A DNA stretch of 64,000 bases from Pelagerythrobacter marensis (lineage in GTDB: Bacteria > Pseudomonadota > Alphaproteobacteria > Sphingomonadales > Sphingomonadaceae): positions 434,001 through 498,000 of the forward strand of contig NZ_CP011805.1 of NCBI RefSeq assembly GCF_001028625.1, read 5' to 3'. Positions 8,568 to 16,647 of this stretch are shown piece by piece. The notes beneath the pieces were generated by a model. That model did no database searches. It was not told where the DNA came from and saw only the letters and a list, made by a program, of their open reading frames with translations. Each line of letters opens with the position of its first letter. Position 1 is the first letter of the stretch. The position numbers and the translations under genes are program-made.

Positions 8568-9157
8568 GCCGAGAACTCGGCCAGGGCGAAATCGGTCAGC
8601 GGCAGCGTGGTCATCGCCGGTATCGCCATGTCCTGATGGCTGGCGACGAGGGCAATGCCGCCGGTCGCGCAGTGATCGGCCACCAGTGCTTCGCACAGCG
8701 CGACGCCCTGGCTGTCGAGGCCGTTGAGCGGTTCGTCGAGCAGCCAGATCGGCGCGGCCTGGGCCGTCAGCCGCGCGAGCGCGGCGCGCTTCTTCTGGCC
8801 GGTCGAAAGATAGCGGACGGGAACGTCCTCCAGCCCCCTCAATCCCAGCCGGCGGATATGTTCGTCAGCGCTCGTCCGGTCGAGCTGCGCCCAGAACGCC
8901 AGCGCCTGCCCCAGCGGGCGCTGCGAGTCGAGCGCGTGCCTTTCATCGAGCAGGGCGACCATGCCGCGCCGCTCGACCGTGCCGGCAAAGGGGCGCAGCA
9001 GGCCGGCGAGAATGCGGATCAGGCTGGTCTTGCCGATGCCGTTGGGCCCGGCGATGCGGCAGGCCGCGCCGGGGTGCAGATCCAGCGAAACGCCGCGGAA
9101 CAGGACCCGTTCGCCCCTGCGGCAGGCGAGATCGGTCGCGGCGAGGTGCGCTTGCAT
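8564..9157 (-). CDS. ccmA: Heme ABC exporter ATP-binding protein CcmA
   Basis: ATPase of the CcmAB complex, 197 residues. Walker A is GPNGIGKT (37-44), the ABC signature LSTGQ (117-121) and Walker B WLLDEP (138-143). The short length and the LSTGQKKRAALARL segment are typical of CcmA. It is translationally coupled to ccmB and divergent from phhB, with a 48-bp gap. Confidence 0.94.
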   Translation of the reverse strand: MQAHLAATDLACRRGERVLFRGVSLDLHPGAACRIAGPNGIGKTSLIRILAGLLRPFAGTVERRGMVALLDERHALDSQRPLGQALAFWAQLDRTSADEHIRRLGLRGLEDVPVRYLSTGQKKRAALARLTAQAAPIWLLDEPLNGLDSQGVALCEALVADHCATGGIALVASHQDMAIPAMTTLPLTDFALAEFSA

Positions 9158-9205
9158 GGTCGCGCGGGTTAGGCGAAAGCGCGCGACCTAACAAGGAGAC
9201 ACGAA

Positions 9206-9493
9206 ATGGCTGTTGCCCGCCTGACCGATTCCGAACGCGATGACCTGTTGAGCCGGCACCCCGAATGGTCGCTCGTGCGCGATGGAGATGCGATCGAACG
9301 GACGTTCGAATTCGCCGATTTCAACGAGGCGTTCGGCTTCATGACGCGCGTTGCCCTGCTGGCCGACAAGGCCGATCATCATCCCGAATGGTCGAATGTC
9401 TACAACCGGGTGGAAATCACCCTGACCACGCATGATGCCGGCGGCCTGTCGCAGCGCGATGCCGACATGGCGGCAGCGATCGGGGCGCTGTAG
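9206..9493 (+). CDS. phhB: Pterin-4a-carbinolamine dehydratase
   Basis: Recycles 4a-hydroxytetrahydrobiopterin made by phenylalanine hydroxylase. It has 95 residues. The diagnostic segment DHHPEWSNVYNRVEITLTTH contains the catalytic His-His pair and the Trp. A strong ribosome-binding site (AAGGAGAC) precedes the ATG. No phenylalanine hydroxylase gene is nearby. It is convergent with the following SDR gene, whose stop lies 6 nt away. Confidence 0.95.
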   Translation: MAVARLTDSERDDLLSRHPEWSLVRDGDAIERTFEFADFNEAFGFMTRVALLADKADHHPEWSNVYNRVEITLTTHDAGGLSQRDADMAAAIGAL

Positions 9494-9499
9494 GCCCGG

Positions 9500-10306
9500 T
9501 TACCGCCCCAGCGGCCGCGCCGTGGCCCGCGCCATTTTGCGCACCCGGCCCGGCATCCAGCGCGCGCCGAATGCCAGCCGCCGCGCGGTCTGGCCGACCA
9601 GGGTGTGCAGCCTGTCGCCGTGGACAGCTTCCCACGCGGCCCGGGCCACATCCTCGACCGGGGTGATTTCCAGCCCGGCGGACGTCACCCGGTCGCGGAT
9701 CGCCTCATTGCTTTTCTGGTTCGGTGCGTGTTCGAGCAGGGGGGTATCGATAAAGCCCGGGCACAGGCTGCGGACCCGGATCCCCTGTTCCGCCCATTCG
9801 GCATCGAGCGCCTCGGTCGCGCCGCGCACGCCGAACTTGGTGGCGGAATAGACCGATGCACCGCTGGTCCCGTAGATGCCCGCCGCGCTGGCGGTATTGA
9901 GCAGGCAGCTGCCCGGCGCGGTCTTTTCCAGCCAGGGCAGGGCGGCCTGCGCGCCGTAGAGCACGCCTTTCAGATTGATATCGAGGCAGCGGTCGATTTC
10001 ATCGGTGCTGTTTTCCGACAGCGATCCGCCCAGCGGGATACCGGCATTGTTTGCCACCACGTCGATCCGGCCGCCTGCTGCCGTCGCAAACGCTTCCAGC
10101 GCGGTGTCCCACGCCGCGCGGTCGCGGACATCGAACTTGTGGGCATACGTGAAGCCGTTGGCGATGCCCGCCAGGGTCTGTTCCATCCCTGCCGCGTCGA
10201 TATCGCCGACACCCACGAACCAGCCGCGCTGGCTGAACAGGTGGGCAATCGCGCGCCCGATGCCCGAACCGCCCCCGGTGACGAAGATCGCCTTGCGATC
10301 GCCCAT
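9500..10306 (-). CDS. Classical SDR oxidoreductase
   Basis: SDR of 268 residues with the cofactor loop TGGGSGIG, the NNAG motif in VVANNAGIPLGG, and catalytic YSATK with upstream Ser in NTASAAGIYG. The C-terminal tail (RWMPGRVRKMARATARPL) is basic and amphipathic, as in some membrane-associated SDRs. The substrate is unknown. The start at 10306 follows a GGGGGAGAGGC stretch. Same strand as the upstream S9 peptidase but with a 76-bp gap. Confidence 0.88.
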   Translation of the reverse strand: MGDRKAIFVTGGGSGIGRAIAHLFSQRGWFVGVGDIDAAGMEQTLAGIANGFTYAHKFDVRDRAAWDTALEAFATAAGGRIDVVANNAGIPLGGSLSENSTDEIDRCLDINLKGVLYGAQAALPWLEKTAPGSCLLNTASAAGIYGTSGASVYSATKFGVRGATEALDAEWAEQGIRVRSLCPGFIDTPLLEHAPNQKSNEAIRDRVTSAGLEITPVEDVARAAWEAVHGDRLHTLVGQTARRLAFGARWMPGRVRKMARATARPLGR

Positions 10307-10382
10307 TGTGCCTCTCCCCCGCAAAATAGCCGCACGAGGGGTACCCCCGCGCGGCCGATTCTGCCAGCACTTTACGTAAGCG

Positions 10383-12455
10383 TCAGTTGGCGAGCGCCTC
10401 GGCCAGCCCCTGCACGAATTCTTCCCCTTCGACGATCTGGGCCGAAGACGCGGCGACCGTCTCGCCGATCGGCTCTGCCCGGCCGCCCAGGCAGGTGGCG
10501 AGGAAATTCTCGCTGATCGCGTTGAAGGCAATGTTGTTGTCGGGCCGTGCGAAGCCATGTCCTTCATCGGGGAACAGCACGTAAGTGACTGGAATGCCGT
10601 GGCCTTGCATCGCGGTAACGATCTGGTCGCTTTCCGCCTGCTTGACCCGGGGATCGTTGGCGCCCTGTCCGATCAGCAGCGGCTTGGTGATCCGGTCGGC
10701 CGAATGCAGCGGGCTGCGTTCCTTCAGCAGGGCCAGCCCTTCGGGCGTGTCGGGGTCGCCCATGCGCTGGTGGAACTGTTCGATCAGCGGCGCCCAGTAC
10801 GGCGGAATGGTGTCCAGCAGCGTTTCGAGATTGGACGGGCCGACGATATCCACGCCGCAGGCGAATTTTTCGGGCGTGAATGTCAGCCCCGCCAGGGTCG
10901 CATAGCCGCCATAGGAACCGCCCATGATCGCCACTTTTTCCGGCGCGGTCACGCCCCTGTCGATTGCCCAGTCGACCGCATCGATCAGGTCGTCATGCAT
11001 CTTGCGGCCCCATTCGAGATCGCCGGCGGAGATGAATTCTTTCCCGAACCCCGTCGAGCCGCGGAAATTGACGCTGAGCACGGCGTAGCCGCGGTTGGCC
11101 AGCCACTGGTGATAGGAATTGTAACCATAATCGTCGCGCGCCCAGGGGCCGCCGTGGACCAGCAGGATCATTGGCACTTCCGCTTCGGGAACACCGTCCT
11201 CGTCAGCATCCGAGCCGGGCGGCAGGGTCAGGTATGAAGGCAGCGTCAATCCATCGCGCGATGCGATCTCGACCGGGTGCATCGCCTGCAGGGGCGCGCC
11301 TTCGAGTTCGGGCCGGCTGGTATAGAATTCGTTCAGCGTCTGCGCTTCGCGGTCGAAGACGAACGTCTTGCTGGGCGCGGTCAGCGGATCGTTCCACACG
11401 ATCCACTTGCTGTCGTCCTCGGTCCGCGACTGGACACCGAATTCGCCGTCGAGCCGTTCGTCGAGCCAGTCGAGCGCGCTCGCGATGTCCGGGTCGATCG
11501 CCGTCCATTCGGTGGTCAGGTAAGTGAAGCTGTAGGCTTCGATCTCGCCGGTCTTCGGGTCGGTCATCGCGCCCCCGATATCGGCCTTGTCGTTCTGCGC
11601 GATCACCGTCTTTTCGCCGGTTTCGACATTCTGCGCGACCAGCGCGGCGGTGTTCCGCCCGCGACTGTCGATCCAGTACATCGTCTTGCCATCGGTGGTG
11701 AAGCCGGCCGGCTGGGTGGTCAGCGAATCTTCCAGCCCGGTGCTTTCGCTGGGCTCGTCCGCGATCTTGCCATCGACGATGGGGAAGAAGTCCATTCCGC
11801 CCGCGGCATTGGGGCGCAGCGCCATGCGCAGCGCGAGATTGTCGTCCGCAAGGAAGCCGGCAAAGGCATCGTTCTGCTGGACCAGCGTCAGTTCACCGGT
11901 GTTGAGATCGAGCAGATGGACATCGTGAAAACGCGGATCGCGATTGTTGAGGCCGACCAGGATCTTGTCGCGGATATTCTCCGAAGTGCCGAAGATCTGC
12001 ACCCGCGTATCCTCGAACGGGGTCAGCGTGGTTTCCGCGCCGCTGGCAATGTCGATGCCGTAGAGCAGGAAGTTCTCGTCCCCGCCCTTGTCCTGGATAT
12101 AGAGCAGGCTGCGGCTGTCGGGCGCCCAGAAGTATGAACGGATCGGGCGCTCGGTCGCGTCCGTCATCGCGCGTGCCGCATCGGGATCGTCGACCGGGGC
12201 CATCCAGACGTTCATCACCCCGTCTTTCGGCGCCAGCCAGCTCAACCACTTGCCGTCGGGGCTGAGATTGCCCGAGCTACGGGTCGGGTTGCCGAAAAGA
12301 TCCTCGCGGGGGATCAGCGGTGCGGCTTCGGCCGGATTGGTCATTCCCGAGGTAGTCTCCGTTTCCTGTGCCGTGACGGTGGCGGGCGAGGTCATGGCCA
12401 GCGCCGTGAGCGCGGTGCCTGCAGCGAGCATGTTCGAAAGCGAACGCATTGTCAT
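10383..12455 (-). CDS. S9 family serine peptidase (prolyl oligopeptidase/acylaminoacyl-type)
   Basis: Exported peptidase of 690 residues. A signal peptide (cleavage likely after TVTA-QE near residue 29) precedes a seven-bladed beta-propeller (about 40-400) and a C-terminal alpha/beta hydrolase domain. The catalytic triad is visible: Ser in GGSYGGY, Asp in GANDPRV and His in DEGHGF. The oxyanion-hole region is LLVHGGPWARDDYG. Probably a periplasmic oligopeptide hydrolase. A good GGGGAG site precedes the first of two closely spaced ATG codons. Confidence 0.93.
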   Translation of the reverse strand: MTMRSLSNMLAAGTALTALAMTSPATVTAQETETTSGMTNPAEAAPLIPREDLFGNPTRSSGNLSPDGKWLSWLAPKDGVMNVWMAPVDDPDAARAMTDATERPIRSYFWAPDSRSLLYIQDKGGDENFLLYGIDIASGAETTLTPFEDTRVQIFGTSENIRDKILVGLNNRDPRFHDVHLLDLNTGELTLVQQNDAFAGFLADDNLALRMALRPNAAGGMDFFPIVDGKIADEPSESTGLEDSLTTQPAGFTTDGKTMYWIDSRGRNTAALVAQNVETGEKTVIAQNDKADIGGAMTDPKTGEIEAYSFTYLTTEWTAIDPDIASALDWLDERLDGEFGVQSRTEDDSKWIVWNDPLTAPSKTFVFDREAQTLNEFYTSRPELEGAPLQAMHPVEIASRDGLTLPSYLTLPPGSDADEDGVPEAEVPMILLVHGGPWARDDYGYNSYHQWLANRGYAVLSVNFRGSTGFGKEFISAGDLEWGRKMHDDLIDAVDWAIDRGVTAPEKVAIMGGSYGGYATLAGLTFTPEKFACGVDIVGPSNLETLLDTIPPYWAPLIEQFHQRMGDPDTPEGLALLKERSPLHSADRITKPLLIGQGANDPRVKQAESDQIVTAMQGHGIPVTYVLFPDEGHGFARPDNNIAFNAISENFLATCLGGRAEPIGETVAASSAQIVEGEEFVQGLAEALAN

Positions 12456-12528
12456 AGTCTCCCCTGTTCCTGATCCGTCACGCTACTGCAAACGGGGGAG
12501 GGATTTCATCCGTAAACCGACGAACGGT

Positions 12529-13146
12529 TCACAGGGCCGGATTGTTGTAGCAATGCCAGGTCAGGATCGCGACTGCGCCGCGATGGGGGCGCCAGTCTTC
12601 GGCAAGCGCGCGCGTTTCTTTCTCCGAAGGGCGTTCCGGCAGATCCAGAATGCGCCCGATGCCTGCCTGAACGGCCAGATCACCCGCCGGCCAGATGTCG
12701 GGCCGCCCCTCCGCAAACAGCAGGTAGACTTCCGCCGACCACCGGCCAATTCCCTTGATCTGCGTCAGTTCGGCAATCGCTTCCTCGTCGTCGGCCGGCA
12801 GGTTGTCGAGGTCGAGCGCACCGCTGACCACCCTTTCGCAGAGCGAGCGGGCGTATCCCTGCTTCTGGCGCGAAAGGCCGCAGGCGCGCAGAGTATCGAA
12901 ATCGCGGGCCAGCAAGGCATCGGGGGCAATCTCTTCGCCCAGTTCCGCTGCCAGCTTGTTCCACATCGATGTGGCGGCCGCGACCGAAACCTGTTGCCCC
13001 ACGATGGTGCGCAGCAATGTGCGGTAACCCCGCTCGCGGATGCGGGTATCGGGATAGCCGACCCGTTCCAGCGCCGCGCCAAGCCGCGCTTCACGAGCCG
13101 CAACAAAATCGATCCCTTCCCGCAACTGATCGGCCGTCAGTCCCAT
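12529..13146 (-). CDS. DNA-3-methyladenine glycosylase II family (AlkA-like)
   Basis: Base-excision glycosylase of 205 residues with the HhH-GPD fold. The helix-hairpin-helix is LTQIKGIGRWSAEVYLL and the catalytic aspartate is in WPAGDLAV. It lacks the N-terminal beta domain of E. coli AlkA, as in many bacterial homologs. It removes alkylated purines from DNA in the cytosol. The start at 13146 (MGLTADQLREGIDFVAAREA) is preferred over an upstream in-frame codon inside the divergent ferredoxin promoter region. Confidence 0.9.
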   Translation of the reverse strand: MGLTADQLREGIDFVAAREARLGAALERVGYPDTRIRERGYRTLLRTIVGQQVSVAAATSMWNKLAAELGEEIAPDALLARDFDTLRACGLSRQKQGYARSLCERVVSGALDLDNLPADDEEAIAELTQIKGIGRWSAEVYLLFAEGRPDIWPAGDLAVQAGIGRILDLPERPSEKETRALAEDWRPHRGAVAILTWHCYNNPAL

Positions 13147-13235
13147 CGCCTTGTCTTGCCTTCCCCGGTTCGATTGCCTAGCAGGCCCGCGCATCCGGCC
13201 TGCAGTGGCCGCACGCCATAAGGGAAACACGCGCA

Positions 13236-13553
13236 ATGCCCAAGCTGATCGTCGTCAATCGCAGTGGGGAAGAATCGTCGATCGATGTCGAGGATGGCCT
13301 GACCGTGATGGAAGCGATCCGCGACAACGGCTTCGACGAATTGCTGGCGCTGTGCGGCGGGTGCTGTTCCTGCGCCACGTGCCACGTCCATGTCGATCCG
13401 GCGTTCCGCGACAAGCTGCCGGCGATCAGCGAGGACGAGGACGATCTGCTTGAATCAAGCGATCACCGCGACGAGAATTCTCGCCTTGGCTGCCAGATTC
13501 CCTTCACCGGCGACCTGGACGGGCTGAAAGTCTCCATCGCGCAGGAAGACTGA
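13236..13553 (+). CDS. [2Fe-2S] ferredoxin, adrenodoxin type
   Basis: Ferredoxin of 105 residues with the plant/vertebrate-type spacing Cys40-x5-Cys46-x2-Cys49 and a distal Cys86 (RLGCQIPF). The acidic helix SEDEDDLLESSDHR between them is the usual partner-docking surface. Proteins of this kind serve cytochrome P450s or Fe-S assembly; no P450 is in the window. It has its own promoter region, divergent from the glycosylase. Confidence 0.93.
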   Translation: MPKLIVVNRSGEESSIDVEDGLTVMEAIRDNGFDELLALCGGCCSCATCHVHVDPAFRDKLPAISEDEDDLLESSDHRDENSRLGCQIPFTGDLDGLKVSIAQED

Positions 13554-13663
13554 CGCTTCCCGTTATTCGGATCGCCCCTGTCCGCGCGGGCATTAGGCGC
13601 GGTATCCGCACACAAACCGCAAATGCGTTGCGTGCGGCGCCAAGCGATTCTAGCGCGTTCATC

Positions 13664-14665
13664 ATGACCTTGCCCGCAGCTTTGACCAACACCCTCGATC
13701 TCATCGGCAATACGCCGCTCGTTCTCCTGAAAGGGCCGAGCGAAGCGGCCGGCTGCGAGATCTGGGGCAAGTGCGAATTCGCCAACCCCGGCGCCAGCGT
13801 GAAGGATCGCGCTGCACTGGGCATCGTTCGCGATGCCGAGGCGCGGGGCGAGCTGAAGCCGGGCGGCTGCGTGGTCGAAGGGACCGCGGGCAATACCGGG
13901 ATCGGCATCGCGCTGGTCGCCAATGCCCTGGGCTATCGCACGATCATCGTCATGCCCGATAACCAGAGCCGCGAGAAAATGGCGACCCTGCGCGCACTGG
14001 GCGCGGAACTGGTGCTGGTGCCGCCGACGAAATATTCGGACTGCAACCATTTCGTCCACACCAGCCGCCGCCTGGCGGAGGAGACGGAAGGCGCGATCTG
14101 GGCCAACCAGTTCGACAATACCGCCAACCGCAAGGCGCACCTGGAAACGACCGCGCCCGAGCTGTGGGACCAGATGGGTGGGCGGATCGACGGTTTCACG
14201 TGCGCGGCGGGCACGGGCGGCACGATTGCCGGCGTCGGCATGGGCCTGAAGGAGCGGGACGAGAACGTCACCATCGCGCTGACCGATCCGCACGGCGCGG
14301 CGCTGTACAATTTCTACGCCAATGGCGAGCTGAAGGCCGAAGGCAGCTCCGTCGCCGAAGGGATCGGGCAGGGGCGGATCACCGCCAATCTGGAAGGCGC
14401 GCCGATCGATACCCAGTTCCGCATTTCGGACGAGGAAGGGCTGGAATGGGTTGCCCGCCTCCTGCGTGAAGAGGGGCTGTGCCTGGGCCTGTCGTCGGGC
14501 ATCAACGTTGCCGGCGCGGTCGCGCTGGGCCGGCATCTGGGCAAGGGATCGCGGGTGGCGACAATCCTGTGCGACACGGGCTTCCGCTATCTTTCCACGC
14601 TCTACAACCGCGAATGGCTGGAAGCGAAGGGCCTTCCGGCGTTCGACTGGCTCGAACGCGATTGA
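13664..14665 (+). CDS. cysK: Cysteine synthase A family protein (PLP-dependent)
   Basis: O-acetylserine sulfhydrylase-like enzyme of 333 residues: O-acetylserine plus sulfide gives cysteine. The PLP lysine is Lys47 (NPGASVKDRA). The substrate loop is EGTAGNTGIG, a variant of the classic TSGNTG loop, and AAGTGGTIAGVG binds the PLP phosphate. This longer CysK subfamily is common in alphaproteobacteria. The start is the ATG at 13664; a TTG at 13628 is also open. No strong ribosome-binding site is seen. Cystathionine beta-synthase-like activity cannot be excluded from sequence. Confidence 0.88.
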   Translation: MTLPAALTNTLDLIGNTPLVLLKGPSEAAGCEIWGKCEFANPGASVKDRAALGIVRDAEARGELKPGGCVVEGTAGNTGIGIALVANALGYRTIIVMPDNQSREKMATLRALGAELVLVPPTKYSDCNHFVHTSRRLAEETEGAIWANQFDNTANRKAHLETTAPELWDQMGGRIDGFTCAAGTGGTIAGVGMGLKERDENVTIALTDPHGAALYNFYANGELKAEGSSVAEGIGQGRITANLEGAPIDTQFRISDEEGLEWVARLLREEGLCLGLSSGINVAGAVALGRHLGKGSRVATILCDTGFRYLSTLYNREWLEAKGLPAFDWLERD

Positions 14666-14696
14666 CTGCCCAGCCACTTGCTCTAGCCTCGTGATC

Positions 14697-15068
14697 ATGC
14701 GCGGCATCGGCAGCATTATCGGCGAAAGGCGTTCCAACGCGGCGCGTGAGCGGCTGGACGCCGCGACGCGGGGCCGTTCAGTCTCGCTGCATCGGCTCCA
14801 GGTCGGGGGCTCCGGGCTGATCGGCATCGTGCTGATGCTGGCGCTTGCCGATATCATCACCGATCGCGCCAATCGAACCGAAGCAGGCAGCGTGCCCGAA
14901 GCGGCAGCCACGGTTTCGCCCGGCCCGACTGCGCATAGCCAGCAGAACGATCCGCTCGCGGAAGCCGGCGTCGTGCCTGGGCCGCGGGCGAGCCCGGTAC
15001 CCACACCGACCGCGCCGCTGACACTGCCGCCGCTTGCCGAACCGGACGATGCCCCGGAAACGCAGTAG
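14697..15068 (+). CDS. Small single-pass membrane protein, unknown
   Basis: Protein of 123 residues that I do not recognise. An N-terminal Arg-rich cytoplasmic part (RRSNAARERLDAATRGR) leads into one hydrophobic helix (about 37-52), followed by a Pro/Ala-rich extracytoplasmic tail. The start is the ATG at 14697; a GTG two codons upstream is also possible. Its 3' end overlaps the next gene by 20 nt in another frame, so the two are likely co-translated. The pair lies between cysK and the dcw cluster. Confidence 0.6.
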   Translation: MRGIGSIIGERRSNAARERLDAATRGRSVSLHRLQVGGSGLIGIVLMLALADIITDRANRTEAGSVPEAAATVSPGPTAHSQQNDPLAEAGVVPGPRASPVPTPTAPLTLPPLAEPDDAPETQ

Positions 15069-15825
15069 GCTGGCCTGGCTGATCGGGCTCGTGGCGCTCG
15101 GTCTGGGCGTTGTGGCGTGGGCGTTTGGCGGTGCAGGGCGGCCACGGGGCGAACTGGGCCTGTTCACCACCCTGCCGATTTATTGGGCCGAAACGGCTGG
15201 CATATCCGAAATGCTTGGCAGCGAAACGCAGGCCGGATGGGTGCGAACCGCGGTCGAGCGCCGGTTCGAACTGCTGCCGCTGGATACGCTCGCGGATGAA
15301 GAAGCGGCGATTGCGGAAGATCTCGCAGCCCTCGATCACCTCCTGCTGGCCCAACCCAGGCCCCTCTCGCCATACGAGAATGTGGCGCTGGACAAATGGG
15401 TCCGCGCCGGGGGCCGGGCGCTCGTTTTCGCCGATCCGATGCTGACGGTGGAATCACGTTTCCCCGTCGGCGATCGTCGTCGGCCGCAGGATGTCGTCCT
15501 GCTGTCGCCAATCCTCGCGCGCTGGGGCCTGGAAATGCGTTACGACGCAGCGCAGGATGCCGATGAGCGCATGATCGCGACGGACATGGCGCCACTGCCC
15601 GTTCGGATGGCGGGCACCCTGCATCCGATGCGCGAGCATTCCGCGGCCCAGGACAATTGCTGGATCGCTTACGACCGGCTGTTCGCGCGGTGCTCTATCG
15701 GCAAGGGGCAGGTGACGGTGATCGCCGATGCCGCCGTGCTGGAGCCGGCAACAGGCGATCGACTGGATGCGCGCAAGGATGCGCTGTCCTGGCTGATCGA
15801 AAGCGCGCTCAGCGAAGCACGCTGA
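15049..15825 (+). CDS. Membrane-anchored protein with GldG-like domain
   Basis: Protein of 258 residues. An N-terminal anchor (RLAWLIGLVALGLGVVAWAF) precedes a globular domain with LPIYWAE, ALDHLLLAQPRPLSPYENVA, VRAGGRALVFADPML and RRPQDVVLLSPILARWGLE. The PRPLSPYE...LDKWVRAGG...VFADPML pattern resembles the GldG/ABC-transporter-auxiliary domain. No ABC transporter subunits are adjacent, so a transport role is only a guess. It overlaps the preceding small membrane protein by 20 nt. About 320 nt of regulatory DNA then separates it from mraZ. Confidence 0.66.
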   Translation: MPRKRSRLAWLIGLVALGLGVVAWAFGGAGRPRGELGLFTTLPIYWAETAGISEMLGSETQAGWVRTAVERRFELLPLDTLADEEAAIAEDLAALDHLLLAQPRPLSPYENVALDKWVRAGGRALVFADPMLTVESRFPVGDRRRPQDVVLLSPILARWGLEMRYDAAQDADERMIATDMAPLPVRMAGTLHPMREHSAAQDNCWIAYDRLFARCSIGKGQVTVIADAAVLEPATGDRLDARKDALSWLIESALSEAR

Positions 15826-15832
15826 TCCTATC

Positions 15833-15850
15833 AGGGGATTTTTGGGGATT
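15833..15850 (+). promoter_or_regulatory. G-rich 10-nt-period repeat, possible MraZ site (distal, direct)
   Basis: AGGGG-N5-TGGGG-N5-GGCGG: two GGGGAT hexamers 10 nt apart. E. coli MraZ is known to bind TGGGN repeats spaced by 5 nt upstream of its own gene, and the spacing here is the same. A similar array lies inverted at 15956-15972. Assignment is by pattern only. Confidence 0.4.
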
Positions 15851-15955
15851 GCGGCGGTCGTTCCGTCGCAAATGCGCGATATTGCGCGGTTTTTCCTGAT
15901 GATCGGGAGAAAGAGGCTGCTATAAAAATAGCGATATAACAAGAATTTACACCTC

Positions 15956-15972
15956 TATCCCCTGTAATCCCC
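15956..15972 (-). promoter_or_regulatory. G-rich 10-nt-period repeat, possible MraZ site (inverted copy)
   Basis: ATCCCC occurs at 15957 and 15967, giving CGGGG-N5-AGGGG on the minus strand. It is the inverted counterpart of the array at 15833 and directly follows the A/T-rich segment. Confidence 0.4.
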
Positions 15973-16120
15973 GAATTTTCCCTTCCTTCCCGCCTTTCTC
16001 CGAGGTAGGAATAGCTTCCATCGGACAGGCCATTTCGCATCGCGCCCCGATTCGCGGGGGCGAACCGCACTCGTTTGGGCGATTGCGGCAAGGCGGAAGG
16101 CATGTCCGAACGAACAACCC

Positions 16121-16145
16121 TGGGGTGATTGGGGGCGGGCCTGGT
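16121..16145 (+). promoter_or_regulatory. TGGGG-N5-GGGGG-N5-CTGGT array at the mraZ start
   Basis: Three G-rich pentamers with 10-nt period end at the mraZ GTG start, the arrangement of the E. coli MraZ operator. The same G-rich run could simply be the mraZ ribosome-binding site; both readings are possible. Confidence 0.35.
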
Positions 16146-16647
16146 GCCGGAGGCGCAGAACTTTACAGGATTTAGCGGTCAGGCCTTTTCGCTGCTCGGC
16201 GAAAAGGGGCGCTATGTCCTGCCGCCTGCCTTCCGCAACCTCGTGAAGGAATCGAGCGACGGCCGCATCCTGTGCATCGACAAGCATCCCAAGCTGGATT
16301 GCCTCGTCGGTTTCGGCCTTTCGCGCCACGACGAGCTGGAGGCGCAGCTGGACCGCGAGGAAGATCTCGCGTGGAAGCGCCAGCAGGATTTCGACCGCGA
16401 TACCCGCGCCGCGCAGTTGTTCGGATACCTGAGGGTGCCGTTCGACGACAGCGGACGCTTTATCATGCCGCCGCACCTCGTCCGCCTGGGGAAAGTGGAA
16501 GACCAGCTCTATTTCCACGGCCTGGGCCGCTTCTTCACAATCTGGAACCCGGTCGAGCTTGCGCGGATGAGCGACGACTGGGCCGGCGCGAAGGAGGCTT
16601 GCGCCGACTTCGTGGCCGATCATCAGGCGAAGGCGAAACGCAAATGA
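16144..16647 (+). CDS. mraZ: Division/cell-wall cluster transcriptional repressor MraZ
   Basis: DNA-binding repressor of the dcw cluster, 167 residues, with two AbrB/SpoVT-like repeats: FSLLGEKGRYVLPPAFRN (first) and RVPFDDSGRFIMPPHLV (second). It is followed by the typical YFHGLGRFFTIWNP and a basic tail. I use GTG at 16144, which gives the expected N-terminus (VPEAQNFTGFSGQAF); TTG at 16129 would add five residues. It is the first dcw gene. Its TGA overlaps the rsmH ATG. Confidence 0.9.
   Translation: MPEAQNFTGFSGQAFSLLGEKGRYVLPPAFRNLVKESSDGRILCIDKHPKLDCLVGFGLSRHDELEAQLDREEDLAWKRQQDFDRDTRAAQLFGYLRVPFDDSGRFIMPPHLVRLGKVEDQLYFHGLGRFFTIWNPVELARMSDDWAGAKEACADFVADHQAKAKRK

Larger units (their letters stand above)
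15826..16143. other. 318-bp region upstream of the dcw cluster
   Basis: Longer non-coding stretch between the GldG-like gene and mraZ. It contains an A/T-rich segment (15915-15955, with TATAAAAATAGCGATATAAC), three G-rich arrays with 10-nt spacing listed separately, and one GANTC site at 16049-16053. It probably carries the main dcw promoter, but no -35/-10 pair of normal spacing is convincing by eye. No small gene was seen. Confidence 0.7.
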
